A DNA stretch of 64,000 bases, from assembly GCA_938041455.1 (NCBI GenBank), contig CALITO010000002.1, forward strand, positions 81,396 to 145,395, read 5' to 3'. The translations under genes and the position numbers were made by a program. Positions within the stretch are counted from its first letter, which is position 1. Each line of letters begins with the position of its first letter. This document shows, in pieces, positions 9,614 through 18,465 of this stretch. Source of the DNA: an uncultured bacterium (GTDB lineage: Bacteria; Armatimonadota; JACIXR01). Under the pieces are notes generated by a model that was not told the origin of the DNA, searched no databases, and was given only the letters and a program-made list of their open reading frames with translations.

Positions 9614-10252
9614 TCAATAGCCTGTCTCCATAGCACTGTACAATTCCTCCGAGAGATGACAGGTATCATTTATAGTGACTATCTGCCATCCCCATTCTTC
9701 ATAGAAATCCAGTATATTTATATTAGCATTTGCTTGCTTGATCCTTCTGAAGGGTTTGAGAGTGCCCAAGATGTAGCAGATGAAAGCCCTTATTGGTCCT
9801 CCGTGGGCAACAAGCAATATTTCTTCTTCCCTGTGCTTGTCCTTAACTACCTCCAAAAATTCAACCACCCTTTTCTGCATAGCCAAAAGTCCTTCCCCTT
9901 TAGGAGCGGATATTTCTCCCTTATACCAAAGTTCCAAAGAATCACCCCAGCCTGATTTTATTTCCTCAAGTGTCAACCCCTCCCACTCGCCAAAATCGGC
10001 CTCTTGTAAAGCGGAAGCTTCTACAATTTCTAACTTATGAGGGATGGCGATTATTTCTGCTGTTTTCTTAGCCCTTATGAGAGGGCTGGTATATATCGCT
10101 TTCAATTTCGTTTTATTGAGCCTCTTTGCCAATAACTCGGCTTGAACTATCCCCTTGGCGTTTAGGGGCATGTCTGTTTTACCCTGCATCTTTCCTCCGT
10201 TGTTCCACTCGGTCATTCCGTGTCGGATTAAATACAACCTTGTTGCACCCAT
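9614..10252 (-). CDS. Histidine phosphatase superfamily (phosphoglycerate mutase-like)
   Basis: LYLIRHGMTEWN...G, LLVAHGGPIRA motifs. Confidence 0.88.
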   Translation of the reverse strand: MGATRLYLIRHGMTEWNNGGKMQGKTDMPLNAKGIVQAELLAKRLNKTKLKAIYTSPLIRAKKTAEIIAIPHKLEIVEASALQEADFGEWEGLTLEEIKSGWGDSLELWYKGEISAPKGEGLLAMQKRVVEFLEVVKDKHREEEILLVAHGGPIRAFICYILGTLKPFRRIKQANANINILDFYEEWGWQIVTINDTCHLSEELYSAMETGY

Positions 10253-10255
10253 AGG

Positions 10256-11311
10256 CTAAAACTTCTCTCCTTTCTCCGGTAGGTCTATCTTAATGGAGCC
10301 TAAAACAAGGGTGGAGATTCTTTCCCCATCTTTTAGGGGGGTTAAGAGATGGAGTTTCCTTTCACTAAAATCTAATCTTTTCATAATTCCCACCTCTATA
10401 TACTCGCCCTCCTGGTCCATCAATCCCACATATCTATTCTGCAAATCGTCATCCCTGATTATGCTCACTCTTCTTCCCAGCATCCTTTCCAGAGAGAGGA
10501 TGGAACCTCTCCTATCTCCACCCTCCTCCACCAAGACTATTCCCCATCTGTCCCCTTCACCCCATAACAACTTACCCCCCCATTTTTCTTCCAACATTGC
10601 TACCAGGGGAAGGGGAAGAGGGTGAGAGGAAAAGATAGGGGAATTTCTGAAACGAATCTGCTCTAAGGACAAAGTAATGAGGGAAGCGTCCCTGAAATGG
10701 GAGATGATCTTCCTCTCCCTGTTTGCTTTCCTTTCTTCAAAGGAGCGCACGAGTGCCAAGGGAGAAGGGGGGAGGCGGTATATCTTCAACCAACTTGTTT
10801 TTTCCCAACCTCTGAGGATATGCTCTACTTCTCCTCCCTTCTGAAGAGCAACGAGATAATTTGGGCGAATTGCTTCTATTTTGAAGCTCTTTAGTTTTCG
10901 CGCGGGCATACCACTTACTAACCCCGTAGTATCCACAAGGACCAATTCTGCTCCCATAGAGAGAGCCTTCTGCACCATCTTTTGGGTGCCCAGGACCATA
11001 TCGAGGAAATGTCCCTCGGGAGATATATCACCCACAAAGTAGAGAGCAGAAAGAGGTATATCAGCCAGCTCCCTCATATGGGGGTGGGCAAATCCCATCC
11101 CAATGGTGCCCGGCGGTCCTATATCGGATTGCCCGATATCGGCGTCAACAACCGCCACTTTTTTGTGAAGCTGAAGAGCATGAAAGGCGAGGGCAGCACA
11201 GAATGTGCTCTTCCCCAAATCCACCGCTCCCACCACCATTGCCACTCCTCCCTCTCTTATTATTCTCTCTGCTTCTTCTCGCCACACAGAGTGAAGTTCA
11301 AATTTCCTCAT
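10256..11311 (-). CDS. Clp1/Grc3-type polynucleotide 5'-hydroxyl kinase family P-loop protein
   Basis: GGVAMVVGAVDLGKSTFCAALAFHALQLHKKVAVVDADIGQSDIGPPGTIGMGF; VDTTGLVSG. Confidence 0.78.
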   Translation of the reverse strand: MRKFELHSVWREEAERIIREGGVAMVVGAVDLGKSTFCAALAFHALQLHKKVAVVDADIGQSDIGPPGTIGMGFAHPHMRELADIPLSALYFVGDISPEGHFLDMVLGTQKMVQKALSMGAELVLVDTTGLVSGMPARKLKSFKIEAIRPNYLVALQKGGEVEHILRGWEKTSWLKIYRLPPSPLALVRSFEERKANRERKIISHFRDASLITLSLEQIRFRNSPIFSSHPLPLPLVAMLEEKWGGKLLWGEGDRWGIVLVEEGGDRRGSILSLERMLGRRVSIIRDDDLQNRYVGLMDQEGEYIEVGIMKRLDFSERKLHLLTPLKDGERISTLVLGSIKIDLPEKGEKF

Positions 11312-12357
11312 TGGTAACTATCTATTACATAAATAAGTAGTTCGGTTAGAAAAAGCAAATCGTCCTCCAGCACCCATTCCTCCTCTGAATGTGCCACGCT
11401 CAGATCACCCGCTCCAAAGACAATGCTCTTTATCCCCTTGCGGAGAAAATTGGCCGCATCAGTCCAACTCCTCATCCCCCCAAAAAGCACTTCTCTTGCC
11501 CTGCTCCTCATAAATTCCTCTATGTATTTGCTTACAGAAGGAGGAGCGGATAATTCCCAGGGATAGGCTATATCTATCAAACGAAATCTCACACCCTCTC
11601 CCTCCAAAAATTCCTCAACTTCCCTTTTTGCCTCCTCTATGTCCACATTGGGAAGTATTTGGATATCCACCTGCATCCGGCAAGAAGATGGCACAACAGT
11701 TACGAAATCTCCCCCCTGAATAACTGAGAGGTTTACAGTGGGAGGAGGAAACAAGGGATGCTGTTTCTTCATAAAGGAGAAGTTGGAAAGCCTGTTAAAG
11801 AGGAAAAACGCCTTTAAGATGGCGTTTTCACCTTTCTCGGGTGTAGAGCTGTGAGTAGCTTTGCCCATCACTTCTATCTCGAACTCCAAAGAGCCTGTCT
11901 CCGCTATACAGGTTACAAAATTGGTGGGCTCCAACACTATCGCTTCCTTCGCCCTTACCTCCAAGAGCTCCGAACCCTTACCTTCTCCTTCTTCGTCCAC
12001 AGTTAGAGCTACCTGGCAAGCTCCTTTGGAATGACTTAAAGCGACCAATAGAGAGGCTAATTGCCCCTTGGCATCAACAACTCCCCTACCGATAAAGCGA
12101 CCATTTATCTCCCTCAGCTCATAGGGGTTGGGATGCCCATAGGGAGGAAGGGTATCTAAATGAGTAGATAGAAGAAGAGAACTGTCTCCCCTTGCCCCTA
12201 TCAAGTTGAAGCTGCTCGGCTTAACTTCTTGGGTCCACACGACGAAGCCTATTTTTTCAAGAAAACCTTTAACCTCCTCAGCAAGGGTAGCCTCTTCCCC
12301 TGGAGGGCTGGGTATGCTCACCAGCTTCTTGAGCATCGTCCTTATCTGCTCTCTCAT
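11308..12357 (-). CDS. M20 family metallopeptidase (ArgE/DapE/LysK-like)
   Basis: LLSTHLDTLPP..., GRGVVDAKGQLASLL, VDEEGEGKGSE, VAHSEEEW. Confidence 0.85.
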   Translation of the reverse strand: MREQIRTMLKKLVSIPSPPGEEATLAEEVKGFLEKIGFVVWTQEVKPSSFNLIGARGDSSLLLSTHLDTLPPYGHPNPYELREINGRFIGRGVVDAKGQLASLLVALSHSKGACQVALTVDEEGEGKGSELLEVRAKEAIVLEPTNFVTCIAETGSLEFEIEVMGKATHSSTPEKGENAILKAFFLFNRLSNFSFMKKQHPLFPPPTVNLSVIQGGDFVTVVPSSCRMQVDIQILPNVDIEEAKREVEEFLEGEGVRFRLIDIAYPWELSAPPSVSKYIEEFMRSRAREVLFGGMRSWTDAANFLRKGIKSIVFGAGDLSVAHSEEEWVLEDDLLFLTELLIYVIDSYQ

Positions 12358-13091
12358 TTCTCTACCCTACATATAATGGAGACGCCGAAGGGGAAGGAAA
12401 TGCCCCTCGCTATGAGTTTCGCTTCCCGGAGGAGAAGAGAATAGAGCAGATTGTTTAAAAAAGGAGGAAGGATTATCAAAGAACTTTTCGGCTGTTTATT
12501 TGCTCTCCTCAGGATTTTTTGAAGCATCCGAAACAAAGCAATGGGGAAAAAGGGAAGGACTATCGCGTGGGAAATGAACTTGATAGAGAAGCCCACTCCT
12601 TCCAATTTCCCTTTTATTTCCCCCTTTGAATAGCGGCGAAAATGCCCGAGGGCTTCGTCATGTTCACTCCAAAGAAACTTATAAGCTGGCACCGTCACCA
12701 ATAATATCCCCCCTTTTTTCAGAACGCGATACATCTCCCTTAAGCCTTTGACATCATCTGCTAAATGTTCAAGGAGGTCTAAGGCAAGGACGAGGTCGAA
12801 AGTTTCCTCCTTAAAGGGTAGAGCTTCCGCTCTACCCTGAATAAGGAGAGCATCCTTTTTTCTCCGCTTAGCAAAGGTCAACGCCTTAAAGGATATGTCT
12901 AAACCTACTATTTGCCCATCAAATAAGGGAAGATTTGCCCCTGTTCCGCAACCTATATCCAATACCTTTAGAGGTTTAATATTCCCCAAAGCAGAGAGAA
13001 CTATCTGCCTTCGTCCCTTAAACCACCAATAGAAATCCTCAAGGATGAACATCCTCTCGTATTCTTCCTCTTTCATCCTTTTCCTCTCCAC
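12354..13091 (-). CDS. Class I SAM-dependent methyltransferase
   Basis: VLDIGCGTGANLPLF; DLVLALDLLEHLADDVKGLREMYRVLKKGGILLVTVPAYKFLWSEHD. Confidence 0.85.
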   Translation of the reverse strand: MERKRMKEEEYERMFILEDFYWWFKGRRQIVLSALGNIKPLKVLDIGCGTGANLPLFDGQIVGLDISFKALTFAKRRKKDALLIQGRAEALPFKEETFDLVLALDLLEHLADDVKGLREMYRVLKKGGILLVTVPAYKFLWSEHDEALGHFRRYSKGEIKGKLEGVGFSIKFISHAIVLPFFPIALFRMLQKILRRANKQPKSSLIILPPFLNNLLYSLLLREAKLIARGISFPFGVSIICRVEK

Positions 13092-13780
13092 CTCGTTTTG
13101 AAAATATCCAATAAAGAGGAAAAACCATTTTTCAGCACTTTTACCTTAGAGCCTGGAGAATGACGCCAGCGCACGGGCACCTCCTTTATCTTGTAGCCCA
13201 ATTTTCTGCCGATATAGAGCACCTCAAAATCAAAAGAGAAACCCTTTAACCTCTGCCTTCTGAAGACCTCCTTGGCTACTTCGCGACGAAAGAGTTTGAA
13301 ACCGCATTGGGTATCGTGGATGTCAGGGAGGAGGAAAACCCTTACAAAAAGGTTGAAAACCCTGCCCATAAATTCCCGATGAAACGGCTGGCGGACCTCC
13401 AATTTAGCTCCTCTGAAAGCTCGGGAGGCAATGGCTATGTCGTATCCTTTTTCTATCCAGTGGAAAAGGTTGGGGAGTTCCTCTATGGGAGTCGAAAGGT
13501 CGGCATCAGAGAAAAGTATATATTTCCCATTAGCTTGTAACACCCCCATCTTAACTGCATAGCCCTTTCCTTGGTTGGAGGGTAATCTTATCAGTCTAAG
13601 TTCCTTATGATTTTTCTTTTTCTCCTCCACAATAGAGGCAGTTGAGTCAGTGGAGCCATCGTCAACAACGATTACCTCAAAGGGGTATCCCCATTGCTCC
13701 ATAAACTCCAATATCCTGTCAAGACTTTGGTTCAATCTACCCGCCTCGTTATAGGCGGGAACAATGACAGAGAACTCCAT
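13073..13780 (-). CDS. Family 2 glycosyltransferase (dolichyl-phosphate glucosyltransferase-like)
   Basis: FSVIVPAYNEAGRLNQSLDRIL...VIVVDDGSTDST...FSDADLSTPIEELP; DTQCGFKLFRRE. Confidence 0.88.
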   Translation of the reverse strand: MEFSVIVPAYNEAGRLNQSLDRILEFMEQWGYPFEVIVVDDGSTDSTASIVEEKKKNHKELRLIRLPSNQGKGYAVKMGVLQANGKYILFSDADLSTPIEELPNLFHWIEKGYDIAIASRAFRGAKLEVRQPFHREFMGRVFNLFVRVFLLPDIHDTQCGFKLFRREVAKEVFRRQRLKGFSFDFEVLYIGRKLGYKIKEVPVRWRHSPGSKVKVLKNGFSSLLDIFKTRWRGKG

Positions 13781-15216
13781 TAGAAATCGTATTCTGCTCT
13801 TATTTCCAAGCCGATTCCTCGCTCCACCTTCCCCCCTGTTTCAATTCTGTAGGGATTGATACCTAAGGTGAGCGATTTATCATTACCTAAATCATAAGGT
13901 AGTAGCAGGTTCAAACTGGAGGACTTCGTGGGATTAGGAGAACTCCTTTGGAGAGTAATCTGGGCTATTTGAACAATGAAAGGGTACCCTTTGTTGACAT
14001 CAAAACGAAGGAATATCCCTTTGGAATCTGGGCCGAAGGGAAAGCCCATCGCGTAACCCTTGTAGAGATAGTCATTGTTGGGGTTCTTATGAGTATAGGT
14101 TTCTCGGTCAACATAAACATATTCAAGATGGAGTTTGAAATCCTTCCAATCCCTTCGTCCGCCAATAAGAAAGGCAGCCTTGCGGGGCACATGGTAAGGG
14201 AAAGTAGTGATATCATCTATGAACCAATCACCATATAAAGCTCCCTTTGGATAATTCCTCGCTACTTCTAACCCCACTACTACATTCACATTATAGTCGT
14301 TTTCCCAGAAATATTGGACTGCGTAGAGAGGTAGGATAGGCAAGAAGGCGAAAAAATTGGGAAATTTATCCGAGATGTGAACTTCATATATCGCAAAGTC
14401 CCAGTCTTTGATGTTTTTCTCTATCCTTCTGGCAAGGTAGTATCTTCTAATTCCGCCTGCTTTGTAGGTTGTGTGAAACTGTTTGAAATTGAACCAGCCG
14501 AGTGAACCAGCCTTGAAATCCTTGCTAATGAGCAGGTAATCATAGGGAGGAGGATTATCTCCAAGCCAAATTGAACTGGCATAGCCCGGGCCAAGGCGGA
14601 CGTATCCCCTCCCTACTTCCCAATCCGCATCCCACAAGGGGGCTTTGATGATAGCGCTATCCAGAAGGGAAAAATCTGAAGGTTTGGCAGCCAACCACCG
14701 CCGCTCATTACTGGAAGATAGGTAAAAAAATCCTTGTTCAAGAGGTATCACTATCGGTATCCTATAGAGAAGACGAGAATCGCTCTTGTCTCTATCGTTT
14801 ATTTCATAGTGATAAGTGCCGGCGAATCTGCTCCCCCAGAAAATCTCCCTATAGTATGAGAGTTCCAATTCCTCTTTTGCTTTTTCGGGATCCACACCTA
14901 TAACTTTTAACTCCCTTGAGAACTCCTCTATCAACTTCCCTAAAACATAGAGGTCCTCATCGGCGAAATCCCAAGGCTTTTGGTTAGCCCTCTCTATGAG
15001 TTCCTTAACTACATCCGCTGCCTCCTTCCGAGAGAAGGTGCCATCGGAGAAGAAAAGTCTGCTTGGCATCCCTATCAAACCCTTAGCAGCCATACTACCC
15101 AAAACGCTCATCAGCCAACTACGGGAGGAAATCTGGTCAGATGAGAGAGGAAAAGCCCAAAAGGAATAGAAGCAAAGGACCATAACAAAGGAATTCCTCA
15201 ACAATGTTCTTCTCAA
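13780..15216 (-). CDS. Capsule assembly Wzi-like outer-membrane protein, secreted
   Basis: Signal peptide; 478 aa beta-rich; DWEVGRGYVRLGPGYASSIWLGDNPPPYDYLLISKDF resembles Wzi-family barrels. Confidence 0.55.
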   Translation of the reverse strand: MRRTLLRNSFVMVLCFYSFWAFPLSSDQISSRSWLMSVLGSMAAKGLIGMPSRLFFSDGTFSRKEAADVVKELIERANQKPWDFADEDLYVLGKLIEEFSRELKVIGVDPEKAKEELELSYYREIFWGSRFAGTYHYEINDRDKSDSRLLYRIPIVIPLEQGFFYLSSSNERRWLAAKPSDFSLLDSAIIKAPLWDADWEVGRGYVRLGPGYASSIWLGDNPPPYDYLLISKDFKAGSLGWFNFKQFHTTYKAGGIRRYYLARRIEKNIKDWDFAIYEVHISDKFPNFFAFLPILPLYAVQYFWENDYNVNVVVGLEVARNYPKGALYGDWFIDDITTFPYHVPRKAAFLIGGRRDWKDFKLHLEYVYVDRETYTHKNPNNDYLYKGYAMGFPFGPDSKGIFLRFDVNKGYPFIVQIAQITLQRSSPNPTKSSSLNLLLPYDLGNDKSLTLGINPYRIETGGKVERGIGLEIRAEYDF

Positions 15217-15219
15217 TTT

Positions 15220-15585
15220 TTATCCTCCTTTCTCCTCCACTTTCACAACTTCGTTATTCTCGTTGAGGTAAGCCACTTTATAACGCCAATTCTTTACTTC
15301 CTCCTCGCTTACCAATTTATAAGCTAATATCAGTAGAGGATCGCCAGGATAAGCAAGGCGTGCTGAGGGACCATTCAATATTATTTCCCCCCTACCTCCC
15401 GCAATGACATAGGTCGTGAAGCGCTCACCATTATTCAAGTTTAAAACCTGCACCCTCTCTCCCGGTAATATATCTGTTTGTTTTAGGATTTCCTCGTCGA
15501 TAGTTATACTACCTTCGTAGTGAAGCAGGACACTCGTTACTTTAGCATTATGTATTTTGGCATAGAGCATCTCCCTAAAAGTCAA
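15220..15585 (-). CDS. panD: Aspartate 1-decarboxylase
   Basis: 121 aa; MTFREMLYAKIHNAKVTSVLLHYEGSITIDEEILKQTDILPGERVQVLNLNNGERFTTYVI with GS self-cleavage site, LNGPSARLAYPGD. Confidence 0.92.
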   Translation of the reverse strand: MTFREMLYAKIHNAKVTSVLLHYEGSITIDEEILKQTDILPGERVQVLNLNNGERFTTYVIAGGRGEIILNGPSARLAYPGDPLLILAYKLVSEEEVKNWRYKVAYLNENNEVVKVEEKGG

Positions 15586-15686
15586 AACCTGTCACCTTCC
15601 TCTACGGGGGTCTAAAGCGAAGGCGAGAAAACTGTTAGATATTTTAAATCTTTACAAAGAAAAGTCAAGAGAAAATGGTCATAGTG

Positions 15687-15714
15687 TTGACGAAGGGTGA
15701 AATACCATTATAAT
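15687..15714 (+). promoter_or_regulatory. Sigma70-type promoter for initiator tRNA: TTGACG-N16-TATAAT
   Basis: -35 at 15687-15692, -10 at 15709-15714, 19 nt before tRNA. Confidence 0.65.
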
Positions 15715-15732
15715 ATATAAAGTGAAAGGGAC

Positions 15733-15809
<77 letters not shown>

Positions 15810-16015
15810 TAATCATTAAAACACGCGGTTTTGTTGAATAAAGATAAACGCATTCTTCTCTTCAGCAGCTTCCCCCCTTTCCTTAAACTTCGTCACCCCT
15901 TCGAGAGGGAAAGTGAACGTTCTTTAAAGTATTTAACAAAACTTAAAACCTCGGTTCGTCAAGACCTGGAGTATGTGTTCAATCCCAAATTTTCCTTAAA
16001 TATAAGTAAAAATAC

Positions 16016-16043
16016 TTGCTAAAAAGGAAAGAATATATACAAT
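16016..16043 (+). promoter_or_regulatory. Candidate promoter TTGCTA-N16-TACAAT
   Basis: Upstream of the 16077 ORF, followed by GAGGAGGTG ribosome-binding site. Confidence 0.5.
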
Positions 16044-16076
16044 AAGAAAAACACTATTTGAGGAGGTGAACCGATT

Positions 16077-16619
16077 TTGAAGAGGTGGTTTGTATTATTG
16101 TTTGTATCGGTTTGTGTTGTCGGTCTTTGGGCACAGGAAGAGCCCGAGAGACAGTTAATCTACTCGGGTAAGATAGGTATCTTCCGCCCCAGCGACTCCG
16201 ACCTACGGGACGCTGTGGGGGAAAGCTGGTTTCTTATTGGCTTGGACGCGGAATCCCCCCTCGCCCCCGATGCCTCTTGGGTTTATTCCCTGGAGTATCT
16301 TCACAAGTCCGGCAGAGGGGGGACTTTGACCGAAATACCCCTCCTTATCACTTGGCGAAAGACACAGGTCTCCGCTGAACCCTCCCTTTTTGAGCAACCC
16401 GAACCACAGTATTACCCCTACATAGGGGTTGGATTAGGGCTCTACTATTTGAAGGCTGAAAACGGGACCAGCGATTCCACTTGGAAGACCGGTTTCCATA
16501 TCCTCGCGGGTGCTCGCTTCCCTTCCAATATGTTCGCTGAGCTGCGGTGGAATACGATTGGAAAGTGGCATGATACAGATTGCGGGGGCTATGCCCTGAT
16601 GGTGGGAATCAGATTTTAG
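16077..16619 (+). CDS. Secreted outer-membrane beta-barrel-like protein of unknown function
   Basis: TTG start after GAGGAGGTGAACCGATT; signal peptide; C-terminal alternating aromatic strands ending GGYALMVGIRF. Confidence 0.65.
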   Translation: MKRWFVLLFVSVCVVGLWAQEEPERQLIYSGKIGIFRPSDSDLRDAVGESWFLIGLDAESPLAPDASWVYSLEYLHKSGRGGTLTEIPLLITWRKTQVSAEPSLFEQPEPQYYPYIGVGLGLYYLKAENGTSDSTWKTGFHILAGARFPSNMFAELRWNTIGKWHDTDCGGYALMVGIRF

Positions 16620-16634
16620 GAGGGTTGCTCACTT

Positions 16635-17207
16635 ATAGAAGAAGTTATTCGTATATTCCGCAAATTAGAGGCAATAAGGGAAGGGCATTTCCTCTTAGCT
16701 TCTGGGTTGCATAGCCCCATATATTTTGATAAGATGAGGGTGCTATGCAACCCAGAGGCGTCTTCTTTTTTATTGGAGAAACTCGCTGATAAAGTTAGGG
16801 GGAAGGATATCCAAATGGTGATAGGTCCCTCCTTGGGGGGAGCGATAATCGCCTTTGAAATAGCGAAGCGCCTGGGCTTGAAATGCGCTTTCGCAGATAG
16901 AGCGGGCGATAAAAGGGTGATAAGACCAAGGGATGTTTTGAAAAAAGGAACGAAGGTGGGAGTAGTGGATGATATTTTGACCACTGGTAAATCCATCAGG
17001 GAAACGCTTTCTGCCTTGGAAGAACATAAGGTCGAAGTGGCTATAATAGGGGTTATCCTTGACCGTAGCGGAGGCAAGGTAGACCTGGGCATTCCACTTG
17101 TTTCCCTCGCTTCCATAGAGGTAGAGTCCTATAAACCGGAGGAATGTCCCCTCTGCCAAAAAGGTATTCCTCTTGAAGCCTATGGTAGCACTAGGGGGAA
17201 GGAATGA
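16635..17207 (+). CDS. pyrE: Orotate phosphoribosyltransferase; start proposed upstream of ORF-track TTG (16707)
   Basis: In-frame upstream residues IEEVIRIFRKLEAIREGHFLLASG complete the conserved N-terminus; VVDDILTTGKSI PRPP motif; no ATG/GTG/TTG upstream, start probably ATA at 16635. Confidence 0.85.
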   Translation: MEEVIRIFRKLEAIREGHFLLASGLHSPIYFDKMRVLCNPEASSFLLEKLADKVRGKDIQMVIGPSLGGAIIAFEIAKRLGLKCAFADRAGDKRVIRPRDVLKKGTKVGVVDDILTTGKSIRETLSALEEHKVEVAIIGVILDRSGGKVDLGIPLVSLASIEVESYKPEECPLCQKGIPLEAYGSTRGKE

Positions 17208-18465
17208 GCAAGACCAGCGAGGCGTTTCCCTTAAAATAGCGCCCTACCGCTTTCTTAACATCCCTTATCGTTACACCCTTGACCAGTTGGGGGAATTCAT
17301 CTATGTAGTGATATCCCAAGCCAATCGCTTCAAAGAAAGCCATTTTGAAAGCTTGTTCCTTGATAGGGGAAAGGGAAAGCAGGTAATCGCCTATTAGCTT
17401 GTCCTTCGCTTTCTCCAATTCCTTTTCTTCCATTTTATCTAACGAGGAGAGTTCGTTTATTATCGCTTCCCTTGCTTCCTCCACCCGCAAAGGGTCGACA
17501 GCGGACCAAAGAAGGAGATGACTTTTTCCCAATAAGGGAGGGTAAAGGGAGCCCAGCTCGTAGGATATGCCCAATCTCCAACGGAGGGCTTTGGCAAGCA
17601 TAGAGGAAGTCCCTTTACCTACCAAAGTATTTATCAACTCTAACACAGGATAATCTGGATGGTTAATGCCCGGCAAAGGGATCCCTATCAAAAGGTAGGC
17701 GAAGGGAGCGGGGCGTTGTATGACATCTGCTTGGGGGTGAACAAGAGAACGGTAGGAGGGGTAATGGAAAGAAACACTTTCACCCCTGGGAAGAACACCG
17801 AATATGTCACTTACGAGTTTGGATGCGTTAATCGGTTCCACATCACCTACTATTGCGAGAAAAACATTCTGGGGTTGAAAATAAACAAGGTGAAGGGAAC
17901 GAAGTTCTCCAAGGTCCAGTTTCTCCAAACTTTCCTTTGTGCCGTTCAACAGTCTTGCATAGGGATGGTCGCTCCCATATATGCTTTCTCTTAAACGAGC
18001 ATAGGCGCAGATGAAGGGCTGGGCAGATGTCTCCTCTGCCTCTAAAATAGCTCTCTTCTTCTCCCTTTCAAATTCATATTCATCCAGCAGAGGAGAGAAC
18101 AGGATTTCCTTTAGAAGAAAAAGCGCCCGCTCTAAGGAGGTAGAAGGGCAAGACAGAAAGAATGCCCAATAGTTGGGATTAATCTGGATTTGGAGGTCTA
18201 TAAGGTTGTCCTCCAATATCTGGGCTATCTCGTCCTTCGTTCGCTGCTTTGTCCCAAGAGGCATTAACCGTAATAGGAGGCTGCCCGCTCCCGGTGTTTC
18301 CTCTACTCCGCTTCCCCCTCTTATGATCGCCACAATGCTAACGAGCTCTTTACTCTCTCTATGTGATACTACAACAGTTAAGCCATTGGCAAGCTTGTTT
18401 TTATTCGTTTGGGAATGGGCGGATGTAAGGAAAATTAAGAGTAAGAGGTAAAAAAATCTTTTCAT
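17191..18465 (-). CDS. M16 family peptidase-like protein, apparently lacking HxxEH (non-catalytic subunit)
   Basis: NGLTVVVSHRESKELVSIVAIIRGGSGVEETPGAGSLLLRLMPLGTK: M16 fold but metal site absent. Confidence 0.82.
   Translation of the reverse strand: MKRFFYLLLLIFLTSAHSQTNKNKLANGLTVVVSHRESKELVSIVAIIRGGSGVEETPGAGSLLLRLMPLGTKQRTKDEIAQILEDNLIDLQIQINPNYWAFFLSCPSTSLERALFLLKEILFSPLLDEYEFEREKKRAILEAEETSAQPFICAYARLRESIYGSDHPYARLLNGTKESLEKLDLGELRSLHLVYFQPQNVFLAIVGDVEPINASKLVSDIFGVLPRGESVSFHYPSYRSLVHPQADVIQRPAPFAYLLIGIPLPGINHPDYPVLELINTLVGKGTSSMLAKALRWRLGISYELGSLYPPLLGKSHLLLWSAVDPLRVEEAREAIINELSSLDKMEEKELEKAKDKLIGDYLLSLSPIKEQAFKMAFFEAIGLGYHYIDEFPQLVKGVTIRDVKKAVGRYFKGNASLVLLIPSP

Noticed and set aside
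9593-9955. 120-aa plus-strand ORF
   Set aside because: Antisense to the histidine phosphatase gene, no motif or SD.
16616-17159. Two minus-strand ORFs (166 and 129 aa) opposite pyrE
   Set aside because: Antisense shadows of a clearly conserved pyrE frame.
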